A stretch of 64,000 bases of DNA from Stratiolaelaps scimitus (GCA_019614645.1 JABWDB010000001.1:18207501-18271500); one strand, 5' to 3'; shown: positions 1 through 13,932, numbered from the stretch's first letter. The notes: a model not told the origin generated them from the letters alone. Numbers and translations: made by a program.

Positions 1-1
1 T

Positions 2-3000
2 TACCAGAAGAACCAAAGAGATCACCTGAAAAAGCTCGCAAAACGCGCCGGGCACGTGTCGACGATAACGACCTCGCCAACGGCCACACAGATGGCCAAG
101 AGGAGCCGGCTGGCTGGTGGCGGCGCAACCAGTAATACCCTTGGTGGATTTTTCCGTAAGGCCCAGCAAACGCTGCTCAACTCGCCCTGGCAAGTGATTC
201 AGGTATGATATCGTCTTATAGTGCTAACAACGCTTTGGGAAAATGTTATTGTTTCTGAATATTGAATTTGAAGGCATAAAAAACAGGCATTTTTTACGCG
301 TTTTTCTCCAAATATTGTATTTTCTACAGGTATGGTGTCATGTCATTTCATAAGCTATATGGTAGCACGGCTCTGAAGAAATGTCGGTGTAATAACACCT
401 CCTCATTAATGCTTGGACATCTTTTACTCGAATTTACTAAATGGCAATGAACTTCTATATCGAAGGTGTGCGAAACGGGTCGGCCAGGAGTGTTCAAAGT
501 TTGGGTGCTGCTCGGCTCGTCGGAGTTACGACAGATTCGTCTAGTTGTGCCGCGAATTTTCTATGTCAACCAACGCCATCCAAAAGATACAGAGGAATCT
601 TCGATCTACCGAAAAGTGATGCGTCATTTACCGCGCGCGCATCAGGTCGCCCACCTGTATGAGTATGCCATCGACGAAGCGGTCTACGTTCACAATAACG
701 ACGACATCGCCGCAGAGCTTGCCAATCCGCACATCGAAGGCATCTACGAGACCCAAGTACCCCTTGACTTCCGGCTTGTTGTCACTCTCGGATGTGTCAC
801 CAAACTAAACAAGCAGTACTACAGGTAGGCACACGGGCGAGCGGGCGGTGGGGGGTCCAAAAATGGCAATAGGTAACCGCTGTGGCATTTGTTCCATCTT
901 CGTTGTGCAAACAGAACAAAAGACCGAGTCGCGATTTTGTCTGACTCTATAATGTCCAATGTGTAATCATTGTCGGATATTTGATCGGTAACCATTCTGC
1001 AGGCATTACGCTGGCGAAAAGAACGATACGTTCGATATGCGCCATCTCGAAATGTGCACCCTGGCACAAGTGGACTACCTTGAAGCGCAGTGCATGAAAT
1101 ACGTATTCTTGTATCAGCATCGCGAAGGGCAAAGGCAACTCCTCGCTCTGTTCATTCCTGTAACGAAGCGCGCTTGGCTTTTCACCGTCGACACTGTGAG
1201 GACAAATCAGATTCCCAATCTTGCTGTCATGTACAATCAGGAGAGGAAGGCCAAGTAAGTTGCTGCTGCTGCTGCAGCACATCACAAATCAGAACGAAAC
1301 TAACGCATGCAGTTGATAACCTTTTGCGGAGCGAAACAACGCTGGAACTCGGTGGATGATACTCGAAAAGAATACGAGTTTCCTTTTGTTTCATGCACAT
1401 TGATCTGTTGTACCTCAAAGGCGATTGGAGTGGATTTTAAGCAAAACGCATGCTTATTTCTGTGTTGTGTCTTTGCGTTGATTCGCCCCAAATAGGATTG
1501 AGCGCGGCACCGCTGAAAACGCAATTCCAGGGGCAGACTACGTCTTTGAGTCATCCGCAGAGTCTGATGTCCGCGCAGCACACAAGGCAATTCAGCGACA
1601 GCTTCAGCTCTACTTGGCTGAGAAGCGGGGACCCACGTTGCTTGCCGTACAGAGCGGCCTTGATGGTGCTGACTTGGCAGTGCTTATGCCACAGACCGGA
1701 GAATTTCCCATGGTGCGTCTTCACGTTCGGGACAGAGTGAAGATGTTTGACCATCTGCAGTGGCAACGCTTGGGGAGCAAAGCAGCCATCAAGCATTTCC
1801 TCAATGTTGAGCCGAGCCTACATGTGAGTCAAGTTCGCGTTTGATTATGGGCAGCGTGAATTGGATATGTGTGCCAACATATGGAGGATATCTAATGTCT
1901 GTCTCGTGCAGCTACGAGCGACAAATAAGACCATTATTATAGACATCTTCTATTGTTCATATATAGATATATTCTATTGTAGATATCTGCTATATTGCAT
2001 ACACTGACGTGCTGTATCAAATCATAGGGCCAGCTTGAGCAGTGTCGTTACCTGCATGTGCCAATCGGTAACTTGCCAGCGGATGCGACAAAATTCGGTT
2101 GCGACATCTTCTACGCGCGAAACCTTCTCAAGCAGAACTTTGTCTGGTGGTGCTCAAGTACAGACCGACCGGATCTTGGAGGGAAAGAGGCTGATGACAA
2201 TCGCAGTCTTGAGCACGAACTTCATCTTGAGGTGGGCACGTGACCTATGCAACGTTGCGTCGCATCGCATAGCTTGTTCGTTATATAGCTTACGCAAATT
2301 TGATACAATAGAGTTTCACCGTTAGAATATTTCCCGATGGGGACATCGGGCGCGTTGACAAGGTTGAGCAGATCTTGCAAGCGAATAGGTGGTTCGCATA
2401 GAAGATACTGCTAGCTAGAGATTCTAAACAATTTAATGCCTGAACAGGTGAACCATGAAGGTGTGTACACAAGCGCTTGTGTCGAATTGGAGTTGCATGG
2501 ATTGTTTGTGACCACCGTTCTTCAGGCGCATACCCTCGCTGAACTCGAAGGCATCTGTAGTAATATCGCATTCGACGCCGTTCAGATTCAGACCGTCCAG
2601 GATATGGTTCAAGGTTAGCGTTAGTTATCTGCTCGCTCACTTCGACTATTTTGATTCGTTGTCGCTATTGGGAAAAAAAAGAATTCATAAAAGTATGACA
2701 TTGGTTAGTTGGATATTGTATGAATAGAGTATCCCGAGTTGGCCAAGCGCCGAATTACAGCCCAAAGTAACTAACGGAAAGTCGTGTATTTTCCGTATCA
2801 CTCTCGACACCGCACACCGACAGGCGGAGCGGAGGCCGGTCCCACCGTGTCCGGTTATGACGAATCGTCTCAGTGCGCCGGCGCGTTCCGAATCCTTCGT
2901 CAGATGGTGTCGGCATTTATGAAGGATGTTGCTGTTTACAAGAATATCTTCGCCGACCAGCAGCTATTGCATCTGTTCCGTTGGCTGAAGGATCCTCACT

Positions 3001-5757
3001 CGCTGTTGTATGAACCTTCGCTAAAGCGTATACTCGATAATCTTATAGGAAAGATGTTCCACCAGCTTGTTGCTGAATTTCAGCGCCTTGGAGCCAAGGT
3101 GAGAATGATGGACTGACCTTAATTGACGAGTATGGCAAGTTTCGAAACCTCAATTGTCCACAGAAGTAACACGTGGCATCTACTATCTCTGCGTGAACGT
3201 CAAATTGAAATATAAATAAGGTTTTGAACGAGATCCATTACTAGCTACGTATGGGTTAGTGTATTCTCCTGTCGCTCGTTGATATATTTCTATGTCTCCT
3301 TAATATATATATATATATATATGTATATGTATCTCCGACCCACCGAATACAGCATCTATTTCCGTTCTGTCGTCTCTGTACTGTTTTCGGTGTCCGTCTC
3401 TATGTTCGACGTAGGTCGTGTACGCCAACTGTTCACGGATTATTGTTTGTACGAAACGCCGAAGCACCGAAGACGCCTTATCATACGTTGACTTCGTCAT
3501 CAACTCGATGCGAAATAAGGAATTATTTCACAGCATCGATCTGACCGTGAAACAGGCCTACAAACTCCTGCTATGGATGGATCCGGTAAGGGGGCAGTTG
3601 GTCGCGTATTCCTCTGTTTAGTATACACGTTTATAACGAATTTATTCTATCAAATGTTTCAAGAGCCGCCCCCGTCCACGGCTGTTAAACGGTGATCGAA
3701 GGTGATCAAGTTCACAGGCATAGTTTCTCATCTTTGTGGTTTTTTCCAAAAATTTGATTGCTTATTTTCTATGACCTAGTCCAACCACGGTGGGGTACAA
3801 GAAACAGAAGAGTCCGAGGATGAAGTTCGTATGCTCTGGAACATGAGTAAATTCTTGTCGACACCATCACTCGAGGAGAGCTTCAATATGATGGTTGGAG
3901 GGTATATCAACGCGCTGTATCAGCATCTCCAGAGTCAGGAGCCCGGAGCGATGGACAATGCGCAAGATACGATGAAATTTGTTGACGCGCTGATTAAAGA
4001 CGAGTTTGCGCAGAGCCTCATGAAGTAAGTCTTGCATAGCGATATTGAAAATTGTATCAGCAATTTTTCTGCTTACTTATCTATTAACATAACTATTAAA
4101 TATATCTGACTATTCCAGACTGCTATTCGCTTAAATACACAAACAAACAACAAGCACAAACAAACAAACACCGCTGGGTCATATTGAATATGACAAATAT
4201 GGGACACTGTGAGTGATCTCTGTGAAGTTGTCATTGTTCACCGTATTCATTTGCTCGTTTGTCTGCTGTCATTTAGCCTGACGAAAAAACTACACGACAA
4301 GTATCCGACAGGGGAGTTTCCAAAGAACGCAATGATGAGGCCGACCATCTCGAGGGTGTATTCGCCTTCGCTTGAATTTGTGAAGATGGTAACCCGTGCC
4401 CTCTCTATCGACTCCAACATCTCCGAGTACATCAATAACAAACTGAAAAGAGACCTGCTCAAGCTTTGCGGTGTGGGGGCCTTCTCCGAAGCCGCACAGT
4501 GGAATGATCCCTGCCTATCTTTCACACTGTCACAGGTTTGTAACGACGCAAATGCGTGTCTAGCCCAGTCGTATCTTACATCGAACATACTCTTAAATAA
4601 TAGCATAAACAGCTCAAGCAGGAACACTTATTCTATATAAAGTGCCTACACAGGAAGGGCCAACCGAATTATGAGATTTTCCTAAACAAGGAAACCGAGG
4701 ATGTGTCCTGTTGGTTTTGAGGGATTCGTTTTTGACTCGCAAGGGAAACCCATTGGCTTTTGTTAAGCGCTTTGCTGGCAGGTTTGTTTTCTCAACTGAT
4801 TCGAAAACTCATTGCAGGTGATTTGCACGCACTGCAACAATGTCCGCGACATTGACCTTTGTCGAGATGCATTTATGGCGGAGGGCGATTGGTTTTGCCC
4901 GGTATGCGAGGCCAACTACGAAAGGAGTTACATTGAAAGTCTTCTCGTCGACTCGCTACAGGCGATGGCCACGGCTGAGGTTCTACAGGATGTACAATGC
5001 ACTAAATGCAACATGGTGAGTAAAGAAAATTAGAGCCTGTTTATGCCTATCTGAAGTAGCAGATGATCGATCATTGGAAATAGTTTACTTCTTGGTAAGT
5101 TTCTTATCAGACTTCCTTATATAATACATTCTCTCCAGTTAGCAGCGTTTCGTGAGCTCGCAGCGTTAGCATTTCCTATCATTGTTGAAAAAATATCTAA
5201 CGGGTACAGCCTGTGTTCGCGTAGTCCTCGTTATTAGCCAGTTAATGATTTCAACACTGTCGTATATTTCAGATTAAGGAGAATAACATGAGCCGCCACT
5301 GCGAGTGTGCAGGGTATTACAAGAACCTGAACGATGCAGGCAAAGTTGGCGAGATGTTGGACACGTTCGTGACGATGGCAAAGTATGTACTAGCTTCGAG
5401 CTGAATCAGGACACAATGCATACTCATAGGGTTTCGGGTTATCCAATGGTCTAAAATTTAAGAATGACCGACACAAACGCTACCTAGGCTTTGCTAGCTT
5501 ATTCGGGGTTTGAAATTTTTCTTAATAATCCCTCTTGAATATCCTGTAGTTCAATGTATAGCAGGTCACCGTATATTGCAAGGCGCACATGAAAGCAGTA
5601 CCGTGAACGTTAAATGTCGGCTGTGGGTCAGCCCGGAAAATTTATATTCTAAGCCACCGTATATGACATGTCGCTTCATTTGTGATGCCGCCGTTTCAGG
5701 ACATTTAAAATGGATGTTCTACTGGAAGCCGTCGAGTGGATGCGTACGATGAACTAA
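2..5757 (+). CDS. POLE: DNA polymerase epsilon catalytic subunit, C-terminal 941 codons (5' truncated)
   Basis: Catalytic subunit of the leading-strand replicative polymerase. This is the inactivated-polymerase and zinc-finger C-terminal half, which binds the accessory subunits; the active polymerase and exonuclease lie upstream of the window. Exons: 2-202, 466-824, 1003-1254, 1496-1823, 2028-2231, 2448-2613, 2824-3098, 3415-3585, 3780-4024, 4277-4535, 4818-5015, 5273-5382, 5700-5757. They join in frame to 942 codons including TAA at 5755-5757. Recognisable family stretches include [12 protein letters not shown] (exon 2), [13 protein letters not shown] and [12 protein letters not shown] (exon 5), [14 protein letters not shown] (exon 8) and LLLWMDP. 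Zinc modules CysA (CTHC..CPVC, exon 11) and CysB (CTKC in exon 11, CEC in exon 12) are intact. The last exon encodes only [18 protein letters not shown], matching the family's C-terminal helix. The final intron carries a SINE fragment. Human POLE is about 2286 aa, so about 40% of the protein is here. Confidence 0.95.
3301..3322. repeat. (TA)n microsatellite in a POLE intron
   Basis: Continuous TA run about 90 bases before the acceptor of the exon at 3415. Confidence 0.9.
5565..5642 (+). mobile_element. SINE fragment (S1) in the last intron of POLE
   Basis: A 3'-part fragment of the same SINE family. It shares AAAGCAGTACCGTGAACGTT, AAATGTCGGCTG and GTCAGCCCGGAAAAT with the copies at 16288 and 31012. 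The tRNA-like head is missing or unrecognisable. It lies about 60 bases before the final POLE acceptor and leaves the splice site intact. Confidence 0.6.
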
Positions 5758-6028
5758 GACCAAGTTTCTTCCGGTTAGAGACAACACGGGCGCAAATAGG
5801 ATCGTGTGTCATTGAATAGGCCGTTTCCGAGAGAGAGAGAAAACTTCTCGGAGTTAAGTCAATTGTCTGTAATTGCCTATAATGTAAATAATGACAAATA
5901 TTTATACGTAGGTAATGTTTACTTTTTACGTCACACATGTATTGATCATTCGTTGTGTCCCTATCATATAGAAATATAGGTAGTCTTGCTTGTATAGACG
6001 ACAGCGAAGCATTATTAGTATATCGCTA

Positions 6029-6034
6029 AATAAA
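6029..6034 (+). terminator. Candidate poly(A) signal for POLE
   Basis: AATAAA lies about 270 bases after the POLE stop codon and is the first canonical hexamer I see there. No transcript end can be verified from sequence alone. Confidence 0.5.
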
Positions 6035-6355
6035 GCTGATTGACAAAATCAACATCGCTTTCATTCTAGGGTTGTCTCACTCGCATCACATGGTGGGCGT
6101 TCAGCGCGCGGTGCATAAGATCCAAATGGTTTTACCAACTTTTTGACTGGAGTTCTTCGGCCGTGCGTGTGTGTGTGTGTGTGTATATATATATTTTTAT
6201 ATTATATATTTATGTGTGTGAATTCGTAACGACACTTCGCTTGCACCCGTGCAACTACAAAAATTCTTTACCTACTGATAGTGAATCCGCCGGAGGTCAA
6301 TAATCATAATTACTTTTCGAGTGTACCAATGAAATTCCTAGTCACACTAAATAAT
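6035..6355. other. Convergent intergenic spacer between POLE and ValRS
   Basis: Short tail-to-tail space between two convergent genes. It holds a (GT)n/(TA)n tract at about 6167-6196 and AT-rich DNA. I found no reverse-strand AATAAA (TTTATT on +) close to the ValRS stop, so its polyadenylation signal is unassigned. Confidence 0.6.
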
Positions 6356-8267
6356 TTACGCGTCCTGCTCCATTAAGGTTAGACAATGAATCGAGTCGGC
6401 GATCCGCTTAAGCTCCTCGTTGATATCGTGGCATTTATCAACGTTCGCCTTCTGTACCTCCTGGGGCACCTTGTCAGCATAGCCCGCCAGGGCCATACTT
6501 TCTTCGAGTTTGCTCAGGGATTGCTTGAGTATGCCCTGTTTCTTTGTCATACGCTCCTTTTCCTTGGCCGGATCAACCACACCTGAGAAGAAAGCGGGGA
6601 ACTCACAGTTGTAAGCATATTTGTTCATAACGGTGAATGGGCACCACATTAAAATGGTTGAGTAATTGTTTCACTTTCCGATATTGGTTCGGACTAAGCT
6701 TGAAACGCACACGACAATAATATCCCCCTCGATACTATTAACTGACCACTCGCCAATCGGCGTTTTGATGGAACGTCTGGCAATTAGTCATTAATAGTTG
6801 AAGCGATTTGCTTGCGGCAGTGTACCGTAGTGAATTGTGTCTACCGCGAAACTCTTGGCATCCACAGGGAACGTCACAGGAACAAAAGGAGCACTAATCA
6901 TCTCATGGGTTCTCTAGCATTATTGACAGCTGTACGCAAACCAGGCGACTTACCTTTGAGAAGTAGATATGCCTCTGCGTTTCCAATAGTGGTGATGGCG
7001 CACCCCTCCGGAGGGTTCTGTGTCACCTGGCACGATAGTGATGTAGTCAACGTGATTATAGTGACCGCGTGTTCGGTAACAATCCTCGCCGTGTCCTCAC
7101 CTCCCTTCACGAACAGATCGACCTTCTGAGCACGGGTCAAATTGTAATCGGAACGCATCGAGCGAACCTTGTGAATCAGGTCCTGCACGAATGCGACGTC
7201 CTTCTCAATTTGCTCGTCACTTCCGCCTGGAACCTCGGACTCCAGCGGATACGAGGCAACACAGATGGACGGTGCATCGCTTGCTCTTCTCGGCAGGCGT
7301 TGCCAGAGTTCTTCGGAGATAAATGGCATCATCGGATGCAATAGACGCAGGCCGGTCTCGAGACAAATGTACAATGTTTGCGCGGCTGCAGTTTTTGCAG
7401 CGTCCGTGCCTGACTGGAAGACAGGCTTGAGCGATTCGAGATAAACGTCACACAGTTCGTATAGCCAGAAGCTGTAACAGGCCGTTGTCGTCAGCGGGAA
7501 ATCGTACTCCGTCAAGCCTTTATTGGCGTTACCAGCTGCGCTCGCCAGCCGGGAAAGAATCCATCTATCCATAGGTGAACGTTCAACGGCATCCTCCGAG
7601 GGCTTGAAATCAGCGCCTAGGAACATCAGGGCGAACTTTGTCGCATTCCACAGCTTATTGCAGAAGAACCGGTATCCTTCGACGCGATTGATGTCGAGGT
7701 TTATATCTCTACCCTGACTCATGTAAGCGCACAGAGCAAACCGAAGCGCGTCGGTGCCGCACTCGGGGATTCCCTTTGGATAGTCTCGTCTCTGTCCGTC
7801 CTTCGCCTTGTCGACCTCACTGGGGTCCAGATTCGAATTGTCTAGGGTGGCGTTGAGTCCCTCGAGTGTGATACCTCTAATCACATCAAGTGGATCAATA
7901 ACGTTGCCTAGTGATTTGCTCATTTTACGTCCGTGGGCGTCGCGCACAATCGAGTGTAGGAACACTTCCTTGAACGGCAGTTGGCCTAATATCTTTGTCC
8001 CTAACATTACCATTCGAGCAACCCAGAAGAAGATGATATCATGGCCAGTCTCAAGCAGTGTACCGGGATAGAACGCCTGTAGATCAACTGTAATAATAGG
8101 TAATAGTTTCATACAATTAGATAATATTTCTGGTAACCATTACAGATAAAGTAAATATGTACGGTTCTGTACTTAGGTGATCCACTTCCAACTCTGACCG
8201 TGCAATGCAAACGTAAAATTCGCTGTACACCATCTGCCAGTTCGAATATATATATATATATATATAT

Positions 8268-8302
<35 letters not shown>

Positions 8303-10464
8303 CGTGTTTAATTTCGCTAAGTAGAAGGTGTATACGATTTTATAATAAAATAAAATCAAACCAAATACGACTTATCATCTTTATGAATGAAACATTTCAG
8401 ACCCATATTTAAGATGTTCAGTTGGTTACAATTGTAACCCTTTTATCTTATCCTATAATAGTGAGAATCAGGATCATATTGTAATACATACAAATGCATC
8501 ATCTATCTCACCTGTGTTGTCGGGCCATCCAAAGATTGAGAAGGGGAACAGTCCCGATGAGAACCATGTATCAAGAACATCCTCATCTTGCTCTAGAGTG
8601 ATGTCCTCTGGCGCCACTTTGAACTGGGCGGCGGCTTTGGCCAATGCCTCTTCTTTCGTACGGCCACTGATCCAGTATTCATTCAAGCTCTCCGCTCCTA
8701 AATGCAAATTGAAATAGCTGTGATGGTAAGTATCGTCAAAGGGTACTATGTTCGGAATAAATATTATACGTAGACTTGTCTAATCGGCGCCAGAGCTACA
8801 AACGCATTTGTTTTGCATCCAGGTTACTTGTTTCTGTCAGCAATGTTGATTCATTGAACCCAACCATTGACTGAACTTCCAATTGAGTCTACTAACTTGT
8901 TTAATTTCTAAAAGCTTCACTAATAGGTACTCGTCAATAGACACATTACAGAATAGGAGAATTCAAAATCACCGCGAAAATACATACCCTCAGGGTTTGG
9001 TTTGTCCTTGATCGTGACATAGTAAGCAGGGATACGATGTCCCCACCACAACTGTCGCGAAATACACCAGTCCTGAATGTTTTCGAGGAAGTAGTTCCAA
9101 ATCTTGATCTGAAGCTCGGGAATCATTCTCAGAGTTCCATCTCTGACATCCTTAACCGCCTGGGCAGCCATATCCTTGCAGTTGACATACCACTGCACCT
9201 TGATGATGGGCTCGACGATATCCTTCGATCGCGAGCATATCGGAACAACCATCGGATTGTCCTTAGTATCCCGATACAGTCCGAGCTTCTTTAGTTCTTC
9301 GAGTACGGCCTTTCGCGCGTCGAACCGTTTCATGCCCGTGAATTGGCCACATCCTCCGGTCATAATACCGTTTTCATGCAAAATGTTGACGAATGGTAGA
9401 TTGTGCCTCTTGCCCACCTCATAGTCGTTATGATCGTGGGCGGGAGTGATTTTTACAGCACCTGTACCGAAGTTCATATCGACAAACTCGTCACATACGA
9501 TCGGTAGCTTGCGTTCGATGAATGGGTGGATAACTGACTTGCCATGAAGGTGCTTGTATCGTTCGTCATTAGGATGTACAGCGACGGCCGTATCACCAAG
9601 CATCGTCTCGATACGGGTGGTGGCCACGACGATCTCGTCATCGCTTCCCTCGACCTTGTATGCAAATGAGATCAGAACACCGAACTCGACCTTGTCCTTA
9701 TACCCGGGAACCGGTAACAGCGTGCGCCCCGACAGCTCCTTCTTGTCGACTTCGACGTCGGAGATGGCGGAACAAAGTGCACAAGACCAGTGAACGAGAC
9801 GATTCGCCCGATAGATGAGTCCCTCCTCGTGGAATCGACAAAACGCTTCTGTAACAGCTTTGCACATCTTCGGGTCCATTGTGAAGACGGCCCGGGAGAA
9901 ATCGACCGAACAGCCCAGAGCTTTGAACTGGTCGTAGATACGGTCAGCCTTTTCGTCGCGCCACTTCCACACTTCCTCTATAAAGCGCTCACGCCCAATC
10001 TTGTGCCGCGTCAAGCCCTGCTCACGGGCTAGTTTCTTCTCGACGACGACCTGGGTAGCAATGCCGGCATGGTCACAGCCTGGATTCCACAGGGTGGTTT
10101 TACCCTGCATACGATGCCAGCGGGTTAGAGTGTCCTGAATGGCCGATGTCAATGCATGACCGATGTGCAGGGAGCCCGTAACGTTAGGAGGCGGTATGAC
10201 GATAACGAATTTGCCCTTGGGGTTCTCTGCCAGAACGTCAGGGCTATTGTATTCTGGCTTGAAGAAGCCCTGCTTTTCCCACCACGAGTACCACTGTGCC
10301 TCGACGTATTGAGGGCTGTATGAGTCGGGCATGGCACCGGAGATGTCTTTCTTATCACCTGGGGCAGTGTCCTTCTCATAGAGGATCGGGCCCCTTGCCT
10401 CCTTTGGTTCCTTTCTGCAAATTCAAACAATTGCTGTTCAAATATAGGCCAGAACAACTCTCCG

Positions 10465-10520
<56 letters not shown>

Positions 10521-11996
10521 TATCTGGCGTTTTTTTTGTTTTATTCTTTCTCAGCTAAGTAAAATTAAAAGTAGATATTTAGTCTATTTTGACGTACTCG
10601 AATCCAAGAAAGCTACTTGAGCAAAGGTTTCCAGCTGGCACAGATATGGCCAAAATGACATTGCTTATATTTACAACGATGTATTGTTTTACAGTTACAC
10701 GGGCACAGTCGGCGACGGCCCCAGAGTTGGCTATCTTTAAGAGATCTGTTTTGTGTGCGAGCTGTACGTGAATAAAACTATGAACAGAATGTTTATGCAC
10801 AAACAAACTGTTTGTCTCGGTAGAACTCAAGGCCAAACCTAAAAGCTGCTAACTATCTGTGTTGAAACGAAATATATTGAATTTCACATATATTGAACAT
10901 GCAATATATTATCCTGAAGGGTGTTCGAAACGTTGCGCCTGCCCATTGGGAGACCCTTAGTTCCGGAGGTAACTTTCCCGGCGATTTTCCTTTTTATTTT
11001 CTCTCAGCCCGCTACAATAGCATTGTGCATGCTAAAAAACAAAGGATACAAAAATGTCAAACTTCCGTCGACAAAAAAAAGCACACGGAAGGTAGTCTTC
11101 GCAAAACGTCAAGTTTCGTCCACGGGGCCGCGAGACTTCCCGAACACCGTGATAACAGTTATGAGTAATAAACTGTAATATGCCATATGGCGACACACAT
11201 GAATTGTGCTCATATTCATTTTCTTTATTTAAATTAGAAGACATTTCACTTGAGAGACACATGGGTCTTACAGAACTGTTCGGTGGCGCTCAGATGTGCT
11301 GACAGGAACGACTACTTACACAGACACACTCAACTGAAAATATTTATGCATTTTATGATACTTTCATAATTGAGTGGAAATATTAGGTGAGACGGTGTGT
11401 ATGCGTTCGACTATATATGACCGTTAGGTAGGAGATGTGTAGGCGTTGAGAGGACATAGCCACTCATGAACATCGCCTTATGATGCAATAGCAGCGCGCA
11501 TTGGGTCAGACCTTCAGCATGATGATGTTCGATCCTCACGAACAATTCAATCAATATGTGTGTGTCAATTTGTAGAATTTAGAATGACGGAACGCATGCA
11601 CATTGGCAGTACTCGTAGCCATACAGCCCGTTAATAAAAGGAGCAATTAATTCGACGCTGTCAAAGGGGGTCTTCCCTCTCTGTACCGGCTACCCCGGGA
11701 GCATATGGCTTCCGGCCTCATGGACACACGCATGGTTGACCATCACGGCAGATACATACACTATGAAGATAGACAAAGATAGACCGGCGATATCGTCACA
11801 CTTAATCATTACGCTTTCATCAATGCGTTACTTACGTCTCCTTTTTAGCATTCTTCCTGTCTCCTTCGCCCTTTTTCGCCTGCTGCTCCTTTTGCTCCTG
11901 GAGTTTCTTTTGCTTCTCCTGAAACTTGGCGAGCTTTTCGGCCTTCTTTGCCTCGGCCTTCAGCTGCTTCTCGGTTTTTTCCTGTTCACCCTCCAT
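6356..11996 (-). CDS. VARS: Valyl-tRNA synthetase, cytosolic, complete
   Basis: Class I synthetase that charges tRNA-Val and edits mischarged threonine. Exons in transcript order: 11996-11836, 10414-8988, 8697-8512, 8087-6954, 6582-6356. They sum to 3135 bases, 1044 aa plus TAA. Exon 1 encodes a Lys/Glu/Gln-rich extension (about residues 1-53) as in animal ValRS. The catalytic core starts after the linker [15 protein letters not shown] (Met82). HIGH signature is at residues 137-140 ([15 protein letters not shown]), [10 protein letters not shown] near 166, the CP1 editing block [12 protein letters not shown] near 317, [10 protein letters not shown] at the end of exon 2, and KMSKS at 646-650. 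Exon 4 also carries the anticodon-binding domain, and exon 5 the C-terminal coiled coil. There is no GST-like N-terminal domain, unlike human VARS (about 1264 aa); the length resembles the fly enzyme. The lysine-rich start does not look like a mitochondrial presequence. Confidence 0.96.
8246..8299. repeat. (TA)n microsatellite in ValRS intron 3
   Basis: Two TA runs interrupted by CGG. Confidence 0.95.
10415..11835 (-). other. Intron 1 of ValRS
   Basis: A 1.4 kb intron bounded by GTAAGT (donor side at 11835) and TTTGCAG (acceptor side at 10415-10421). It holds a long (TA)n tract at 10465-10516. No other gene seen; the short open frames here resemble nothing. Confidence 0.8.
10465..10516. repeat. 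(TA)n microsatellite in ValRS intron 1
   Basis: About 26 TA units with a single G interruption, beginning about 50 bases beyond the exon 2 acceptor. Confidence 0.95.
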
Positions 11997-13932
11997 CGTT
12001 AGCTGAATTTTGCCACACGCGTCCTGTTGGCTCCTGTCAGAGTCAGCTACTTGTCCGTACACAGCGAGCCGTCCCCACTGCTCCAGTCTCTCAGGAGCAC
12101 ACGAAGATCCCAGTAGAACACAACGTGGAACAGCACGGCACTCGAAATCCGGCGTCAGACAAAGGGAGCGCTGCGAAACGCCGCGGTACACCGACATATG
12201 AGAGGGCGTCAATTCGAACTTTTGGCGGGAAATCGTTAACCGTATACGTGCGTCGTGGCTGCGCCTCAAGCATGCATGGGTGGTGGATACGCGCGAGACA
12301 CGACAACAGGTCGATAGAATTGAGACGAACGTCGAACGTGAGAACTAGCTATCTCTTCAAAGGCTAGTTATCCATATCGGAGTATTTCGCGTTAGGCCCT
12401 TCTACCATGAAACACTCCTCGGACTTTATTCGTACCGCCTTACTACGAGAAATGTCTGGGGGAAAATCCGCGTCGCCCTGAGGTCACGGCAGGATGCATG
12501 GTCAACCATATCGAGGATATGCGAACCGAGTTGTACATACTGTAATATACAGTCCTGTACGTCTATTAATGGTGTCAGGCAACGTTCCCGAGAGGTTTTT
12601 GCGCACTGAACAGACGAGGTGGCATCGAGTAAATTTTGATTTCAAATCTCTCTTCTGTAGAATAGGACAAATAGATTGAGTACGTGTCTGTATTAATAAA
12701 TTTGATAAACAGCTTTGCTTTTGTTCTCCGCCTCCGAATGGTCTCGTACACATACTGGCGCACCTGACAAGGACATTTAATTGAAATCTACCCCAAGCAT
12801 ACCCCATTTCCCTTTACGCATAAGAATGCTGTTCACGGACGGTTGCTACTGGATTGAAAGGACAGCCACGTCCAGAGCAGTGACAGACTCGACCCCGACG
12901 GTTGGATATTGGTCCCGCCGAGACCCCTATATTACCCACTAAACCTATCAAGCCCCGTCTCATATAACGGGTCGATATTACTCGAGGCCACTACGGAACT
13001 CAAGATAGATCTTAGTTATATGGACGTTCATCGAATACAAATGCTTCAGGATGTCTTTACTAAGTGCGCTAACCTAGACCTCTGCAATAGCGGTTCTTAA
13101 CATATTCATGGTTTTTTTAACCTCTCTACATTTGTCGCTTATGAGTCATAATGGCATTTATCCTGTCTATACGAAGTATTCGAACAACATCATCGAGCAT
13201 ATATATATATCTATATATGTGTGTGCTCATTGCATCAATACATGGAGAAACAACGCACGAGGGTTAGTCTGACCGATAAGCACCTGCGACGCTTAAAAAA
13301 ACCGAACAGATTTGATGTGTTCCGAAAACGCAACGTGAGCACGTCATATCACAAACAATTGACGTGCGATATCAACTACTATACAATATTCTTGGCACAG
13401 CTACCAACACACATAAGACTATTAAGTCTAATAATAGTAATATAATGATCCGTGGCATTCATTTTCCTCTCAAAGTCTCTACTACTACTACTATAAGTCT
13501 ATTCTGACGCAGTGGCTGGCGCGGTTCATCGACACACGACCCGCAAGACGGTTCACGCGTCTTTGTGTGCGAACGAAGCTCGCAGCACAATTACCCTTAA
13601 TAGCAAAATGGCATCCATGCGGAAAGGGCCCACGAAACGATGCTGCCCGCCGCTCCAATGGAGCCCTTTAGCCGGCGGGCGAATGACGGGATTTCCGTCG
13701 CGGTTTGACAGTAGCTTTCGGTGGCGAGCACCATGATGCCAGCGAATGTTTCACTTTCTCCGAAATGCTGCTGGCAGCCCCGGGTTTGCCGGCTCCACTT
13801 CCCTTTCCATGAACGGCGGCGGTGGCGGCGGCAGCGGGGGGGGCTCTGAATCCGGACGGCACGTCCGGCACGGCAAGGCACCGCACCGCTGCCGGGTGTT
13901 ATCGACCCGTTAGCTCGAAGTGGACTGAGACC
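11997..13932. promoter_or_regulatory. Divergent intergenic region between ValRS and P450
   Basis: The two genes are transcribed away from each other, so both promoters should lie in these 1.9 kb. The stretch next to ValRS (about 11997-12330) is probably its 5' UTR and promoter; the GC-richer stretch at 13600-13932 precedes the P450. I could not identify core promoter elements with confidence. Small open frames (for example 12909-13100) resemble no known protein. Confidence 0.45.

Noticed and set aside
12880..12925. B-box-like ACTCGACCCCGACGGTTG upstream of the P450
   Set aside because: Resembles the SINE B box over about 15 bases only; no head, body or tail blocks nearby.
13822..13932. 37-codon N-terminal extension of the P450 frame
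   Set aside because: Ala/Gly-rich start from a GCG/GGC repeat would bury the membrane anchor inside the protein; Met at 13933 gives the normal P450 N-terminus.
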